This document shows positions 1 to 6,381 of a stretch of 6,748 bases of DNA, piece by piece. A program made the position numbers and the translations under genes. Origin of the DNA: Pseudomonadota bacterium. GTDB lineage: Bacteria > Pseudomonadota > Gammaproteobacteria > Xanthomonadales > Xanthomonadaceae. The notes under the pieces are model-generated. The model ran no database searches. It worked only from the letters and a program-made list of their open reading frames with translations, and had not been told where the DNA came from. Positions within the stretch are counted from its first letter, which is position 1. Each line of letters begins with the position of its first letter. The stretch spans positions 1-6,748 of the forward strand of contig JAEWLO010000412.1 in the NCBI GenBank assembly GCA_023457475.1, written 5' to 3'.

Positions 1-111
1 ATCATCCAGATGTTGAGCCCCTGTAGGGTGACATTAGCAAACTGTTCTGTTATTCGATAAGCCTCGCGGCTCGGGGGGACCGCGAATCTTCACAGAGCAA
101 TGGAGCTTGCC
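1..111 (+). promoter_or_regulatory. 5' region of the effector gene, with imperfect hairpin and weak promoter-like boxes
   Basis: This stretch lies upstream of the effector gene and I see no convincing gene in it. An imperfect hairpin spans 59-90: AAG 59-61 pairs with CTT 88-90, and TCGCGG 64-69 pairs with CCGCGA 80-85, separated by a 2x2 mismatch and closed by a 10-base loop. It would sit in the 5' untranslated region. A box GTGACA at 28-33 resembles a -35 element (5 of 6), but the sequence 17 bases downstream (TATTCG, 51-56) matches the -10 consensus at only three positions, so no promoter is claimed with confidence. The first 40 bases contain stops in several frames and could be the tail of an upstream gene or intergenic sequence; this cannot be told from the window. 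Confidence 0.25.
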
Positions 112-2490
112 ATGAGTGGTCCGGAGAACGAGGCGCGGGCACGCGCCGTCCAAGAGCAGAACCTTCTTGTCCAACAGCTGCGTGACGGCGGCAATGACAG
201 AGAAGCGGATCGGCTGCAGGAAACCTATCACGCGCGCGAAATGTCGGGGTTGGCGTCCGACGTGTATCACTCCGCAAAAGGCGAGGGCGAACCGCCAGCA
301 GGGTGGATACGTGCGAGCAGCGACCCCGAAGCCCTGCGTGCAGCAGGCATCAACATCGGCGACGAAGAACTCCGGAAGCTGCTGAGACCGACCGAGTCCG
401 GCTTCCGCGCCGAGATCTACCTTCCCGACAAGCGCGTTCTGGGCGAAGATGCCAAGCCGGTCGTGGTGTTCAAGGGATCAACGGGCGAGATCATCGATCC
501 CTCGGCACCCGGCGGCAGGCGCGAATCCGGCGGTGAGGATTTCCTCAACAACGGCCAACAGGGCATCGGCATGCGCAGCGATTACTACGATCGCGCGATG
601 CAGCTTGCGGTGCGCCTGAAAGAAGAAACGCCCGGCGGCTTCGAAATCGCCGGCCACTCCCTCGGCGGTGGCATGGCGTCGGCGGCCTCGGCCGTCACCG
701 GCGCGCCCGCCACCACCTTCAACGCTGCCGGCCTGCATCCCGAAACGCCCGCGCGCTTCGGCAAGGAGAACGGACTGCCCACCTTCAATCCGCAGGAAAC
801 GGTGCGTACCTACCAGACCAGCGGCGAAGTGCTCAACGACGTGCAGAACGGCCTGCAACGTTTGAATGAGGAGCAGCGCAAGGGCTACGGCCTGCTCGCC
901 AACGAGGCCGGTCTGCTGCTGCGCGAACCGATGATGGCGCAGCTGGTGGGCGACAAGCTGCGCGAGGCGCTGCCGCCGGGCGCGCAGACCTCCGCCGCAC
1001 AGTTCATCGAACAACTGGCGACCACCAACGGCCAGGAAGCCCTGCGCAATGTGCCGGTCGCCGCCGGTCAGACCGTGCTGCTGGATCCGAAAACACGCGT
1101 CGATGGAGCCCTGGTGGACCGCACCGTGACCGCCGCGCCCAGCCAGGTGGCTGAACTGGCCGGACCGTTGTCCACCGTGCTGCATGCCGGTGCCCAGGGC
1201 ATGCGCGCCGGACGCGTGGTCGGCGAACAGGTCGAACGCGTCGGTGCCGGCGTGGGACACGTGCTGGACAAGACCGGTGACGGCATGGAGACCGTGCTGC
1301 GCACGCAGGGCATGGCGATCGGCGAAGTGGTCGAGATGGGCTCGAAGACCATGAGCGCCAGCATGAAGGCCGGCACCACCGTCATCGCGCAGGGCCAGGA
1401 GCTGGTCGGTCAGATTGAAAGCACCAGGCACCGCGTGGAAGGCATGGTGGCCGGAGGTGGCTTCTCGCTGCTCGCGCGCGGTGCCAGCCTGCTGGGTCAG
1501 GACGATCTGGCCAAGGACCTGCGCGACAAGGCGGAGTCCGTGCGCGGCAGCCACCAGCAGGAGGCCACCGAAGCGACCCGCCAGGCCCGCGAAAGCGCCG
1601 ACGGCACCCGTGCCTGGGGCCAGCGTCAAGCCGATGCCATCCACGGTAATGGCCAGTGGGTGGCCGGCAAGGTCCGGGACGGCTACGCCACCGCCGGTGC
1701 CTACGTGGACCAGGGCTACGATTTCGCGGGCTATCACGTGAAGAACGCCTCCGCGCAGGCCCCGGCCGTGCTGGCCACGGTCGGCGGCGCGACCGCTGCC
1801 ATCACGGTGGCGGCCAAAACGCACATCCCGACCGTCCAGCAACCGTGGAACGCGGTCAATCTGGTCGAAACCGGGGTGCTCATGAACAAACTCGGCCCGG
1901 CCTTCAACGAAGCCACGGCGCGCCATGGCATGGCCGAAACCGTCATTCCCAGTCTGGATGCCGATCTGGTGAAACAGGAGGCCGAGGCGAAGAAGCTGGT
2001 CGAACAGCACCAGCGCATCCAGCATCCGAACGACGGACGACAGGCCAGCGTCACCCCCGAGCCGACATCGCTGGTCCTCGGCATCAACGATCCCGCCCAC
2101 CAGGACTACAAGCTGTTCCAGGGCGCGCAGGCCGGCGTGCATGCGCTGGACGCGACCATCAACCGGGTGCCGGACCTGCAGAGCGACCAGCTGGCCGGTG
2201 CATTGGCCTGCAAGGCCAAGCAGGAAGGGCTGGAATCCATCGAGCGGGTGGTGCTCAGCACCGACCGCACCCGTGTATTCGCGGTGGACACCCAGGACCT
2301 GACCTCCGTGAACCGCCACCTGGCCCAGGTCGACGTGGCCGAGGGCCGCCAGCAGCCCTTGAGCGTGAGCACCGAGCAGGTGGCCGAAGTGAACCGCCAG
2401 CAGGCCCTCTCGGCGAACGGCCAGCAGCAGGTGGCCAGCCAGGAGGCCCAGCAGCGCGAGCAGCAGGAGTCGGTTCGCCGGATGGGCTGA
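112..2490 (+). CDS. XVIPCD-domain type IV secretion effector with N-terminal lipase domain
   Basis: Predicted antibacterial effector of the Xanthomonadales type IV secretion system, likely a (phospho)lipase delivered by contact into rival bacteria. Numbering is from ATG 112 (792 aa). The N-terminal half is an alpha/beta-hydrolase of the lipase type: a beta strand KPVVVFKGST (115-124), then GHSLGGG (181-187) with nucleophile Ser183, then AATTFN-like strand and turn sequence (about 199-209). The catalytic Asp and His cannot be assigned by eye. Residues 368-433 form Gly/Ala-rich, Val/Met-spaced amphipathic helices, and 549-568 is a hydrophobic Ala/Val/Thr segment. Residues 657-792 match the XVIPCD, including GLESIERVVLS, then DRTRVFAVDT, and a tail with 13 Gln in the last 46 residues. 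This domain is known to bind the VirD4 coupling protein. The start at 112 is preferred because GGAG (102-105) lies six bases upstream; ATG 100 is in frame, would add four residues, and has a poorer site. Family assignment is strong; lipid substrate is inferred. Confidence 0.9.
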   Translation: MSGPENEARARAVQEQNLLVQQLRDGGNDREADRLQETYHAREMSGLASDVYHSAKGEGEPPAGWIRASSDPEALRAAGINIGDEELRKLLRPTESGFRAEIYLPDKRVLGEDAKPVVVFKGSTGEIIDPSAPGGRRESGGEDFLNNGQQGIGMRSDYYDRAMQLAVRLKEETPGGFEIAGHSLGGGMASAASAVTGAPATTFNAAGLHPETPARFGKENGLPTFNPQETVRTYQTSGEVLNDVQNGLQRLNEEQRKGYGLLANEAGLLLREPMMAQLVGDKLREALPPGAQTSAAQFIEQLATTNGQEALRNVPVAAGQTVLLDPKTRVDGALVDRTVTAAPSQVAELAGPLSTVLHAGAQGMRAGRVVGEQVERVGAGVGHVLDKTGDGMETVLRTQGMAIGEVVEMGSKTMSASMKAGTTVIAQGQELVGQIESTRHRVEGMVAGGGFSLLARGASLLGQDDLAKDLRDKAESVRGSHQQEATEATRQARESADGTRAWGQRQADAIHGNGQWVAGKVRDGYATAGAYVDQGYDFAGYHVKNASAQAPAVLATVGGATAAITVAAKTHIPTVQQPWNAVNLVETGVLMNKLGPAFNEATARHGMAETVIPSLDADLVKQEAEAKKLVEQHQRIQHPNDGRQASVTPEPTSLVLGINDPAHQDYKLFQGAQAGVHALDATINRVPDLQSDQLAGALACKAKQEGLESIERVVLSTDRTRVFAVDTQDLTSVNRHLAQVDVAEGRQQPLSVSTEQVAEVNRQQALSANGQQQVASQEAQQREQQESVRRMG

Positions 2491-2499
2491 CGCGTTTGA

Positions 2500-2530
2500 C
2501 CCGGGCCGGCCGTGGTCAGGCCGGCCCGGG
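2500..2530 (+). terminator. Strong GC hairpin, probable terminator of the effector gene
   Basis: CCCGGGCCGGCC (2500-2511) and GGCCGGCCCGGG (2519-2530) are a perfect 12-bp inverted repeat with a 7-base loop (GTGGTCA). A2499 and T2531 extend the stem, and G2498/T2532 adds a wobble pair. It begins nine bases after the effector stop codon. There is no run of T after the stem (TTCCAATG), so it is not a textbook intrinsic terminator. It may still stop transcription, or protect the 3' end of the effector mRNA and insulate trpE from effector transcription. Confidence 0.65.
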
Positions 2531-2560
2531 TTCCAATGCACACCGTCCATGGGGTACAGT
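2531..2560 (+). promoter_or_regulatory. Candidate sigma-70 promoter of trpE
   Basis: TACAGT (2555-2560) matches the -10 consensus at four of six positions. TTCCAA (2531-2536), 18 bases upstream, is a weak -35 (three of six). A start site near 2567 would give a leader of about 110 bases before the trpE start codon. The position directly after the effector hairpin makes sense for an independent trpE promoter, but the boxes are weak and no operator for a TrpR-like repressor could be identified. Confidence 0.35.
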
Positions 2561-2593
2561 CCCCGGGTGTCCATTCTGACGACCCCGCATAAC

Positions 2594-2673
2594 CTTTCTT
2601 CCGCTCGCCGTGGTTGGCGATGGTGGCCCGTTGCCGTCGTCCGTCCCGCCACCGCCGTTTCCCGGAAGGAAAG
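2594..2673 (+). promoter_or_regulatory. trpE leader RNA with predicted sequestration of the ribosome-binding site
   Basis: The pyrimidine stretch CTTTCTTCC (2594-2602) is complementary to the trpE ribosome-binding site GGAAGGAAAG (2664-2673) with a single bulged G at 2668, and G2603-C2663 adds one more pair, giving ten pairs. Inside this outer stem a second helix can form: GGC 2616-2618 with GCC 2654-2656 and GGTGGC 2622-2627 with GCCACC 2648-2653, with a three-base bulge. An alternative short hairpin, TCGCC 2605-2609 with GGCGA 2616-2620, excludes part of the inner helix. Together these would close the leader into one structure that hides the Shine-Dalgarno. The pairing is seen in the sequence; its formation in the cell is inferred. 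Confidence 0.4.
2664..2673 (+). promoter_or_regulatory. Ribosome-binding site deciding the TTG start of trpE
   Basis: GGAAGGAAAG contains two overlapping Shine-Dalgarno-like purine cores. AGGA at 2667-2670 stands eight bases from TTG 2679. This strong site outweighs the non-ATG codon and fixes the trpE start; the same bases are complementary to 2594-2602. Confidence 0.8.
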
Positions 2674-2678
2674 TCGTC

Positions 2679-4154
2679 TTGATCACGTTCGAGCAGTTCC
2701 AGCAACAGGCCGCTGAAGGCCACACCCGCATCCCCGTCGTCCGCGAAGTGCTGTCCGATCTGGACACGCCGCTTTCGGTCTATCTGAAGCTCGCCGACGG
2801 CCCGCACACCTATCTTTTCGAGTCCGTTGAAGGCGGCGAGCGCTTCGGGCGCTACTCCATCATCGGCCTGCCGGCGCGCCGGGTGTACGCCTTCCACGGG
2901 CACACGCTGACCGTACGCGATGCCGGCCAGGTGGTGGAGGCGCGCGAGGTCACGGACCCGTTCGCCGAAGTGGAGGCGCTCCGCAGCGCCCATTCGGTGC
3001 CCAAGCTGGCCGGCCTGCCGGGCTTCACCGGCGGGCTGGTGGGCTGGTTCGGCTTCGAGTGCATCGGCTACATCGAGCCGCGCCTGGCTCCGCCGCGTGG
3101 CCGCGATGAGCTGGGAACCCCGGACATCCTGCTGCTGCATTCGGAAGAGCTGGCGGTCTTCGACAACCTCAAGGGCCGCCTGTACCTCATCGTGCATGCC
3201 GATCCGCGCGAAGAAGGTGCCTGGGACGATGCCCAGGCCCGGCTGGACGCACTGGTGGCCAAGCTGCGCGCCCCGGGCGCGGGCTACCCGGCTCCGATCA
3301 CCCGCGACGTGCTGGACGAGAACGACTTCGTCTCCGGCTTCACCCGCGAAGGGTTCATTGCCGCGGTCGACAAGTCGAAGGAGTACATCCGCGCCGGCGA
3401 CATCTTCCAGGTGGTGCTCAGCCAGCGCCTGAGCGTGCCGTTCACCGCGCGCCCGGTGGATGTCTACCGCGCGCTGCGCGCGCTGAATCCCTCGCCCTAC
3501 ATGTACTTCCTCGATACCGGTGACGTGCAGGTGGTCGGTTCCTCGCCGGAAATCCTGGTGCGCCTGCAGGACGGCGAAGTCACGGTGCGCCCCATCGCCG
3601 GCACCCGCCCGCGCGGGGCCACGGTGGAAGAAGACAATGCGCTGGAAGCCGAACTGCTGGCCGACCCGAAGGAACGCGCCGAGCACCTGATGCTGATCGA
3701 CCTGGGCCGCAACGACGCCGGCCGTGTCTCGCAGGCGGGCACGGTGGAAGTGGGCGAGCAGTTCGTGATCGAACGCTACAGCCACGTGATGCACATCGTC
3801 AGCGAGGTCACCGGCCGGCTGCAGCGGGGGCTGAGCTATGCCGACGTGCTGCGCGCGACGTTCCCGGCCGGCACGGTCAGCGGCGCGCCGAAGATCCGCG
3901 CGCTGGAAGTAATCCGCGAGCTGGAACCGATCAAGCGCAACGTCTACGCCGGCAGCATCGGTTATATCGGCTGGCATGGCGATGCGGACACCGCGATCGC
4001 CATCCGTACCGCGGTGATCAAGGACGGCCGCCTGCATGTGCAGGCCGGTGCCGGCATCGTCTACGACTCGGACCCGGGCAAGGAATGGGACGAGACCATG
4101 AACAAGGGCCGCGCGCTGTTCCGCGCCGTGGCGCAGGCGGCCAAGGGCCTCTAA
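2679..4154 (+). CDS. trpE: Anthranilate synthase component I (TrpE)
   Basis: Catalyses the amination and aromatisation of chorismate to anthranilate, using ammonia passed from TrpG; first committed step of tryptophan synthesis, cytoplasmic. The protein is 491 aa, normal for the family. Numbering is from the TTG start. The N-terminal lobe carries the LFES element (47-50), the site linked to tryptophan feedback inhibition in TrpE proteins. The C-terminal chorismate-binding domain has PIAGTRPRG (305-313), DLGRNDAGRV (341-350), FPAGTVSGAPK (395-405) and GAGIVYDSDP (457-466), with E335 and E469 in positions expected for Mg2+/chorismate contacts. TTG 2679 is chosen because GGAAGGA (2664-2670) lies eight bases upstream and the protein begins MITFEQFQQQ as in xanthomonad relatives. 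A GTG at 2610 in frame would add 23 Pro/Gly-rich residues without a good ribosome-binding site. Its partner trpG follows only after an unrelated acyltransferase gene. All key motifs are intact. Confidence 0.97.
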   Translation: MITFEQFQQQAAEGHTRIPVVREVLSDLDTPLSVYLKLADGPHTYLFESVEGGERFGRYSIIGLPARRVYAFHGHTLTVRDAGQVVEAREVTDPFAEVEALRSAHSVPKLAGLPGFTGGLVGWFGFECIGYIEPRLAPPRGRDELGTPDILLLHSEELAVFDNLKGRLYLIVHADPREEGAWDDAQARLDALVAKLRAPGAGYPAPITRDVLDENDFVSGFTREGFIAAVDKSKEYIRAGDIFQVVLSQRLSVPFTARPVDVYRALRALNPSPYMYFLDTGDVQVVGSSPEILVRLQDGEVTVRPIAGTRPRGATVEEDNALEAELLADPKERAEHLMLIDLGRNDAGRVSQAGTVEVGEQFVIERYSHVMHIVSEVTGRLQRGLSYADVLRATFPAGTVSGAPKIRALEVIRELEPIKRNVYAGSIGYIGWHGDADTAIAIRTAVIKDGRLHVQAGAGIVYDSDPGKEWDETMNKGRALFRAVAQAAKGL

Positions 4155-4162
4155 TCCCGACG

Positions 4163-4193
4163 GGGCGGCTCAACGCATCGAGTTGTACCGCCC
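4163..4193 (+). terminator. Imperfect hairpin directly after trpE
   Basis: GGGCGGCTCAAC (4163-4174) and GTTGTACCGCCC (4182-4193) form a stem of six plus four pairs with a two-base internal mismatch and a seven-base loop (GCATCGA). It starts nine bases after the trpE stop codon. No T-run follows, so full termination is doubtful; it may attenuate read-through into the acyltransferase gene or act as a 3' end stabiliser. A TTG at 4183 that could start the acyltransferase frame lies inside this stem, which argues against that start. Confidence 0.4.
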
Positions 4194-4239
4194 GCCAGGT
4201 CTGTGGTCTGATTCCGCCGCAGAACAACCCACTCACCGA

Positions 4240-6315
4240 ATGAACATGGCCAGTCGCGTTCCGAAGTACATGCCGCACATCGATGGGCTGCGCTGCGTTG
4301 CAGTGATGGCCGTGCTGCTCTTCCATTTTGGCGTGCCCGGGATGGGAGGCGGGTACGTGGGCGTCGACATCTTCTTTGTCATCAGCGGCTATCTGATCAG
4401 CTCGATCATCATCGGCGAGCTGAAGGCCACTGGCACCTTTGATTTCGCCGGCTTCTACGCGCGACGGGTGCGGCGCATCCTGCCCGCGTTGATTGCAACG
4501 CTGGCGGCAGCAACCGCGCTGGCCTGGTTCCTGCTAACCCCCGGAGAGCTGGTCTCGTACGGCAGGTCGCTCGCTGCGGCGTCCCTTTCCGTTTCCAACC
4601 TGCAGTTCTGGATGGAGAGCGGGTACTTCGATGCGGCTTCGCAGACCAAGCCCCTCCTGCACATCTGGTCGCTCAGCGTTGAGGAACAGTTCTATCTGGT
4701 CTGGCCGGCGTTGCTCTACTTCTGTTACAAGGCGTTTGGTGCTCGGGGCCTGTTCTGGGGAATCGTTGTCGCCGGCCTCGCCAGTTTCGCCGCAAATCAC
4801 GTCGCAGTTGCTTCACAGCGTGTCAACACCGCGTCGGACCTCTTCTTTCTGCCGCACTTCCGGGTCTTCGAATTTGCCATTGGTGCCATTGGCTACTATC
4901 TGATGGGGAGGCTCCCGGCTTCGCGTCTGCTTCACGATGCGTTTCTGGTCGTGGGTGTCGCGCTCATCCTCTATTCGATCATGGCGCTGAAAGAGGGCGA
5001 CGTTTTTCCCTACGTAAACGCAATCGCGCCGTGCGTGGGTACCCTGCTGGTCATAATGTCCTGCCATTCGAGGCTTGCCAGGGGGTTGCTTGCCAATCCG
5101 CTGGCGATCTGGATAGGGAAAATCAGCTACTCGCTCTACCTTGCGCACTGGCCGATCGTGGTGTTTGCCGGCCGCTACATGACCGGCACCCACTGGGCCT
5201 CAAAGGCGGCGGCCATGCTGGTGCTGTCGCTGCTTGCAGCCATTGCGCTGCATTATCTGGTTGAAGTGAAGTTCCGGCATGGCGGCCGCTCTGCCGTTGG
5301 TACGGGTCGTGTGTTGAGGACGCTGGGCGCGGCAGGCACCTGCTTCGCACTGGGCGTGGTGCTGTTCGCATCCAACGGCATGACATGGCGCTACCACTAT
5401 TTCAGTCCTGGACAGTTCCATCGATCGGAGTTGATCGCAGACGCTGCCGCTACCTCTCGACTGCATCAGGACGTCGCGATGTCCGAGGAGCCTGCATCCG
5501 TTCCGTTCCATCCTCTGGGTGCGGATGAGATCGGCGCAGGCAAGGGCAGGAGATTCGAGCGCGTCATGGCGGGCTGCTCGGTTTCCGTGCTCGATGATCC
5601 GCTGAAGTGCCACCTCGAACGGCCGGAGCAGGTACTCATCTTCGGGAACTCACACGAACCGGATGCATACAACGCATTTGACGAGCTGTACCGCAACGAC
5701 CCGCGCGTCAACCTGATCAGCTTCGGTACGGTCAACGACTGTCAGCTGACGTTCGGCAAGAGGTCGTTCAGATCCACCACCCGGGAGTTGTCCTGTGCCG
5801 ATCGCTTTGCTGTGCTTGGGAGTGATCAGTTCATCAAGCGACTGAACGTGGTGGTGTTCAACACCCACATGGGTTTCGACGCGATCGCGGCTGACCTCTG
5901 GAAGATCCTGGAGATCATGAAGCGCCGGAATCCGTCGCTGCGCATCATCGCCATTGGTTCCTATCTTCAGACCAGTGACGAGTGTGCCTCGCTTTACAAC
6001 CGGACCGGCACGTTCAATGCCTGTCGGGATCCGGCATTCGTGAACTACATCAACGTCGACGAGCGTTCGAAGTCACCCATTCCCCAGGTGCATTCGCTGG
6101 ACTATCTTTACATCAGCAAGTATGCGCTGCTCTGTCCGGGCGATATCCCGTCCAGTTGTGCGATCGAAGCCGATCAGGAGCCTGCGTTCTACGATCAGCA
6201 TCATCTCTCACTGGCCTTTTCCCACCTGATGGGGCGTCGGCTTGGCGAGGCGCATGGCAAGGAGCTTGCTGCCCTGGGGCTTCCGCTTTCATCGCCAGAC
6301 GGTACGTTGCCGTGA
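4240..6315 (+). CDS. OafA-type acyltransferase-3 membrane protein with C-terminal SGNH domain
   Basis: Predicted inner-membrane O-acyltransferase that moves acetyl or a similar acyl group onto an envelope polysaccharide such as O-antigen or exopolysaccharide; the acceptor cannot be told from sequence. The 691-aa protein has the two-part layout of the OafA class. Residues 11-345 are the acyltransferase-3 domain: MPHIDGLR (11-18), His29 at the end of the first helix, GGYVGVDIFFVISGYLI (37-53), FYARRVRRILPAL (72-84), and HIWSLSVEEQFYLVWP (141-156). About ten membrane helices are followed by an eleventh (361-379). Residues 440-670 form a periplasmic SGNH hydrolase-like domain with GNSH (469-472, nucleophile Ser471) and DQHHLS (652-657; Asp652, His655). 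ATG 4240 gives nine residues before the conserved start; ATG 4246 and 4270 are alternatives, and none has a clear Shine-Dalgarno. Sampled 60-base rows are 52-57% GC against 62-73% in trpE, suggesting acquisition by transfer. Lies between trpE and trpG. Confidence 0.92.
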   Translation: MNMASRVPKYMPHIDGLRCVAVMAVLLFHFGVPGMGGGYVGVDIFFVISGYLISSIIIGELKATGTFDFAGFYARRVRRILPALIATLAAATALAWFLLTPGELVSYGRSLAAASLSVSNLQFWMESGYFDAASQTKPLLHIWSLSVEEQFYLVWPALLYFCYKAFGARGLFWGIVVAGLASFAANHVAVASQRVNTASDLFFLPHFRVFEFAIGAIGYYLMGRLPASRLLHDAFLVVGVALILYSIMALKEGDVFPYVNAIAPCVGTLLVIMSCHSRLARGLLANPLAIWIGKISYSLYLAHWPIVVFAGRYMTGTHWASKAAAMLVLSLLAAIALHYLVEVKFRHGGRSAVGTGRVLRTLGAAGTCFALGVVLFASNGMTWRYHYFSPGQFHRSELIADAAATSRLHQDVAMSEEPASVPFHPLGADEIGAGKGRRFERVMAGCSVSVLDDPLKCHLERPEQVLIFGNSHEPDAYNAFDELYRNDPRVNLISFGTVNDCQLTFGKRSFRSTTRELSCADRFAVLGSDQFIKRLNVVVFNTHMGFDAIAADLWKILEIMKRRNPSLRIIAIGSYLQTSDECASLYNRTGTFNACRDPAFVNYINVDERSKSPIPQVHSLDYLYISKYALLCPGDIPSSCAIEADQEPAFYDQHHLSLAFSHLMGRRLGEAHGKELAALGLPLSSPDGTLP

Positions 6316-6381
6316 CGCACCCCTGGTCAGCATGAATGAACCCCGCGTGCCCCCTCTCATTTTGAAGACGGAAATTGATCC
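6316..6381 (+). promoter_or_regulatory. Short gap before trpG with its ribosome-binding site
   Basis: This 66-base gap separates the acyltransferase stop from trpG. GACGGAAA (6366-6373) supplies a moderate Shine-Dalgarno, with GGA at 6370-6372 nine bases from ATG 6382. No hairpin, terminator or convincing promoter is visible, so trpG may be transcribed partly by read-through from upstream, or from a promoter inside the acyltransferase gene. Confidence 0.4.

Larger units (their letters stand above)
2549..2716 (+). promoter_or_regulatory. Candidate Trp-codon leader reading frame overlapping the trpE start
   Basis: An open frame from ATG 2549 to TGA 2714-2716 (55 codons) runs in a different frame from trpE and overlaps its start by 38 bases. 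It holds three Trp codons within four: TGG 2615, CGA 2618, TGG 2621, TGG 2624, giving W-R-W-W about 55 bases before the trpE start. Clustered Trp codons before a Trp biosynthetic gene are the hallmark of attenuation leaders. Against it: ATG 2549 has no Shine-Dalgarno and lies upstream of the inferred transcription start, the only later GTG in this frame is at 2567, and the frame does not stop promptly after the Trp codons. Treat it as a candidate, not an established gene. Confidence 0.3.

Noticed and set aside
2496..2501. TTGACC as a -35 box for trpE
   Set aside because: It overlaps the base of the effector hairpin and has no -10-like sequence at 16-18 bases downstream.
1656..2579. A 307-codon plus-strand frame overlapping the effector 3' half
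   Set aside because: Its product is Arg/Gly/Pro-rich without motifs, and it runs through the hairpin; the frame used by the XVIPCD domain is the real one.
2536..2592. Short frame from ATG 2536 as a trp leader peptide
   Set aside because: It encodes 18 residues with no tryptophan, has no Shine-Dalgarno, and starts upstream of the candidate transcription start.
478..2652. A 724-codon open frame on the minus strand across the effector gene
   Set aside because: It is antisense to a gene with clear domains, its translation is rich in His, Arg, Gly and Ala with no recognisable motif, and long antisense frames are expected in GC-rich DNA.
2106..4037. A 643-codon open frame on the minus strand across trpE
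   Set aside because: It spans the 3' end of the effector, the hairpin and most of trpE on the other strand, with low-complexity translation; it is a compositional shadow of trpE.
4183..4239. TTG 4183 as start of the acyltransferase
   Set aside because: It lies inside the hairpin after trpE, has no ribosome-binding site, and adds 19 residues before the conserved N-terminus; ATG 4240 is simpler.
4155..6381. Acyltransferase interval as a transposon or genomic island with defined ends
   Set aside because: No inverted or direct terminal repeats, transposase, integrase or tRNA remnant could be found at either border; only the base composition suggests transfer.
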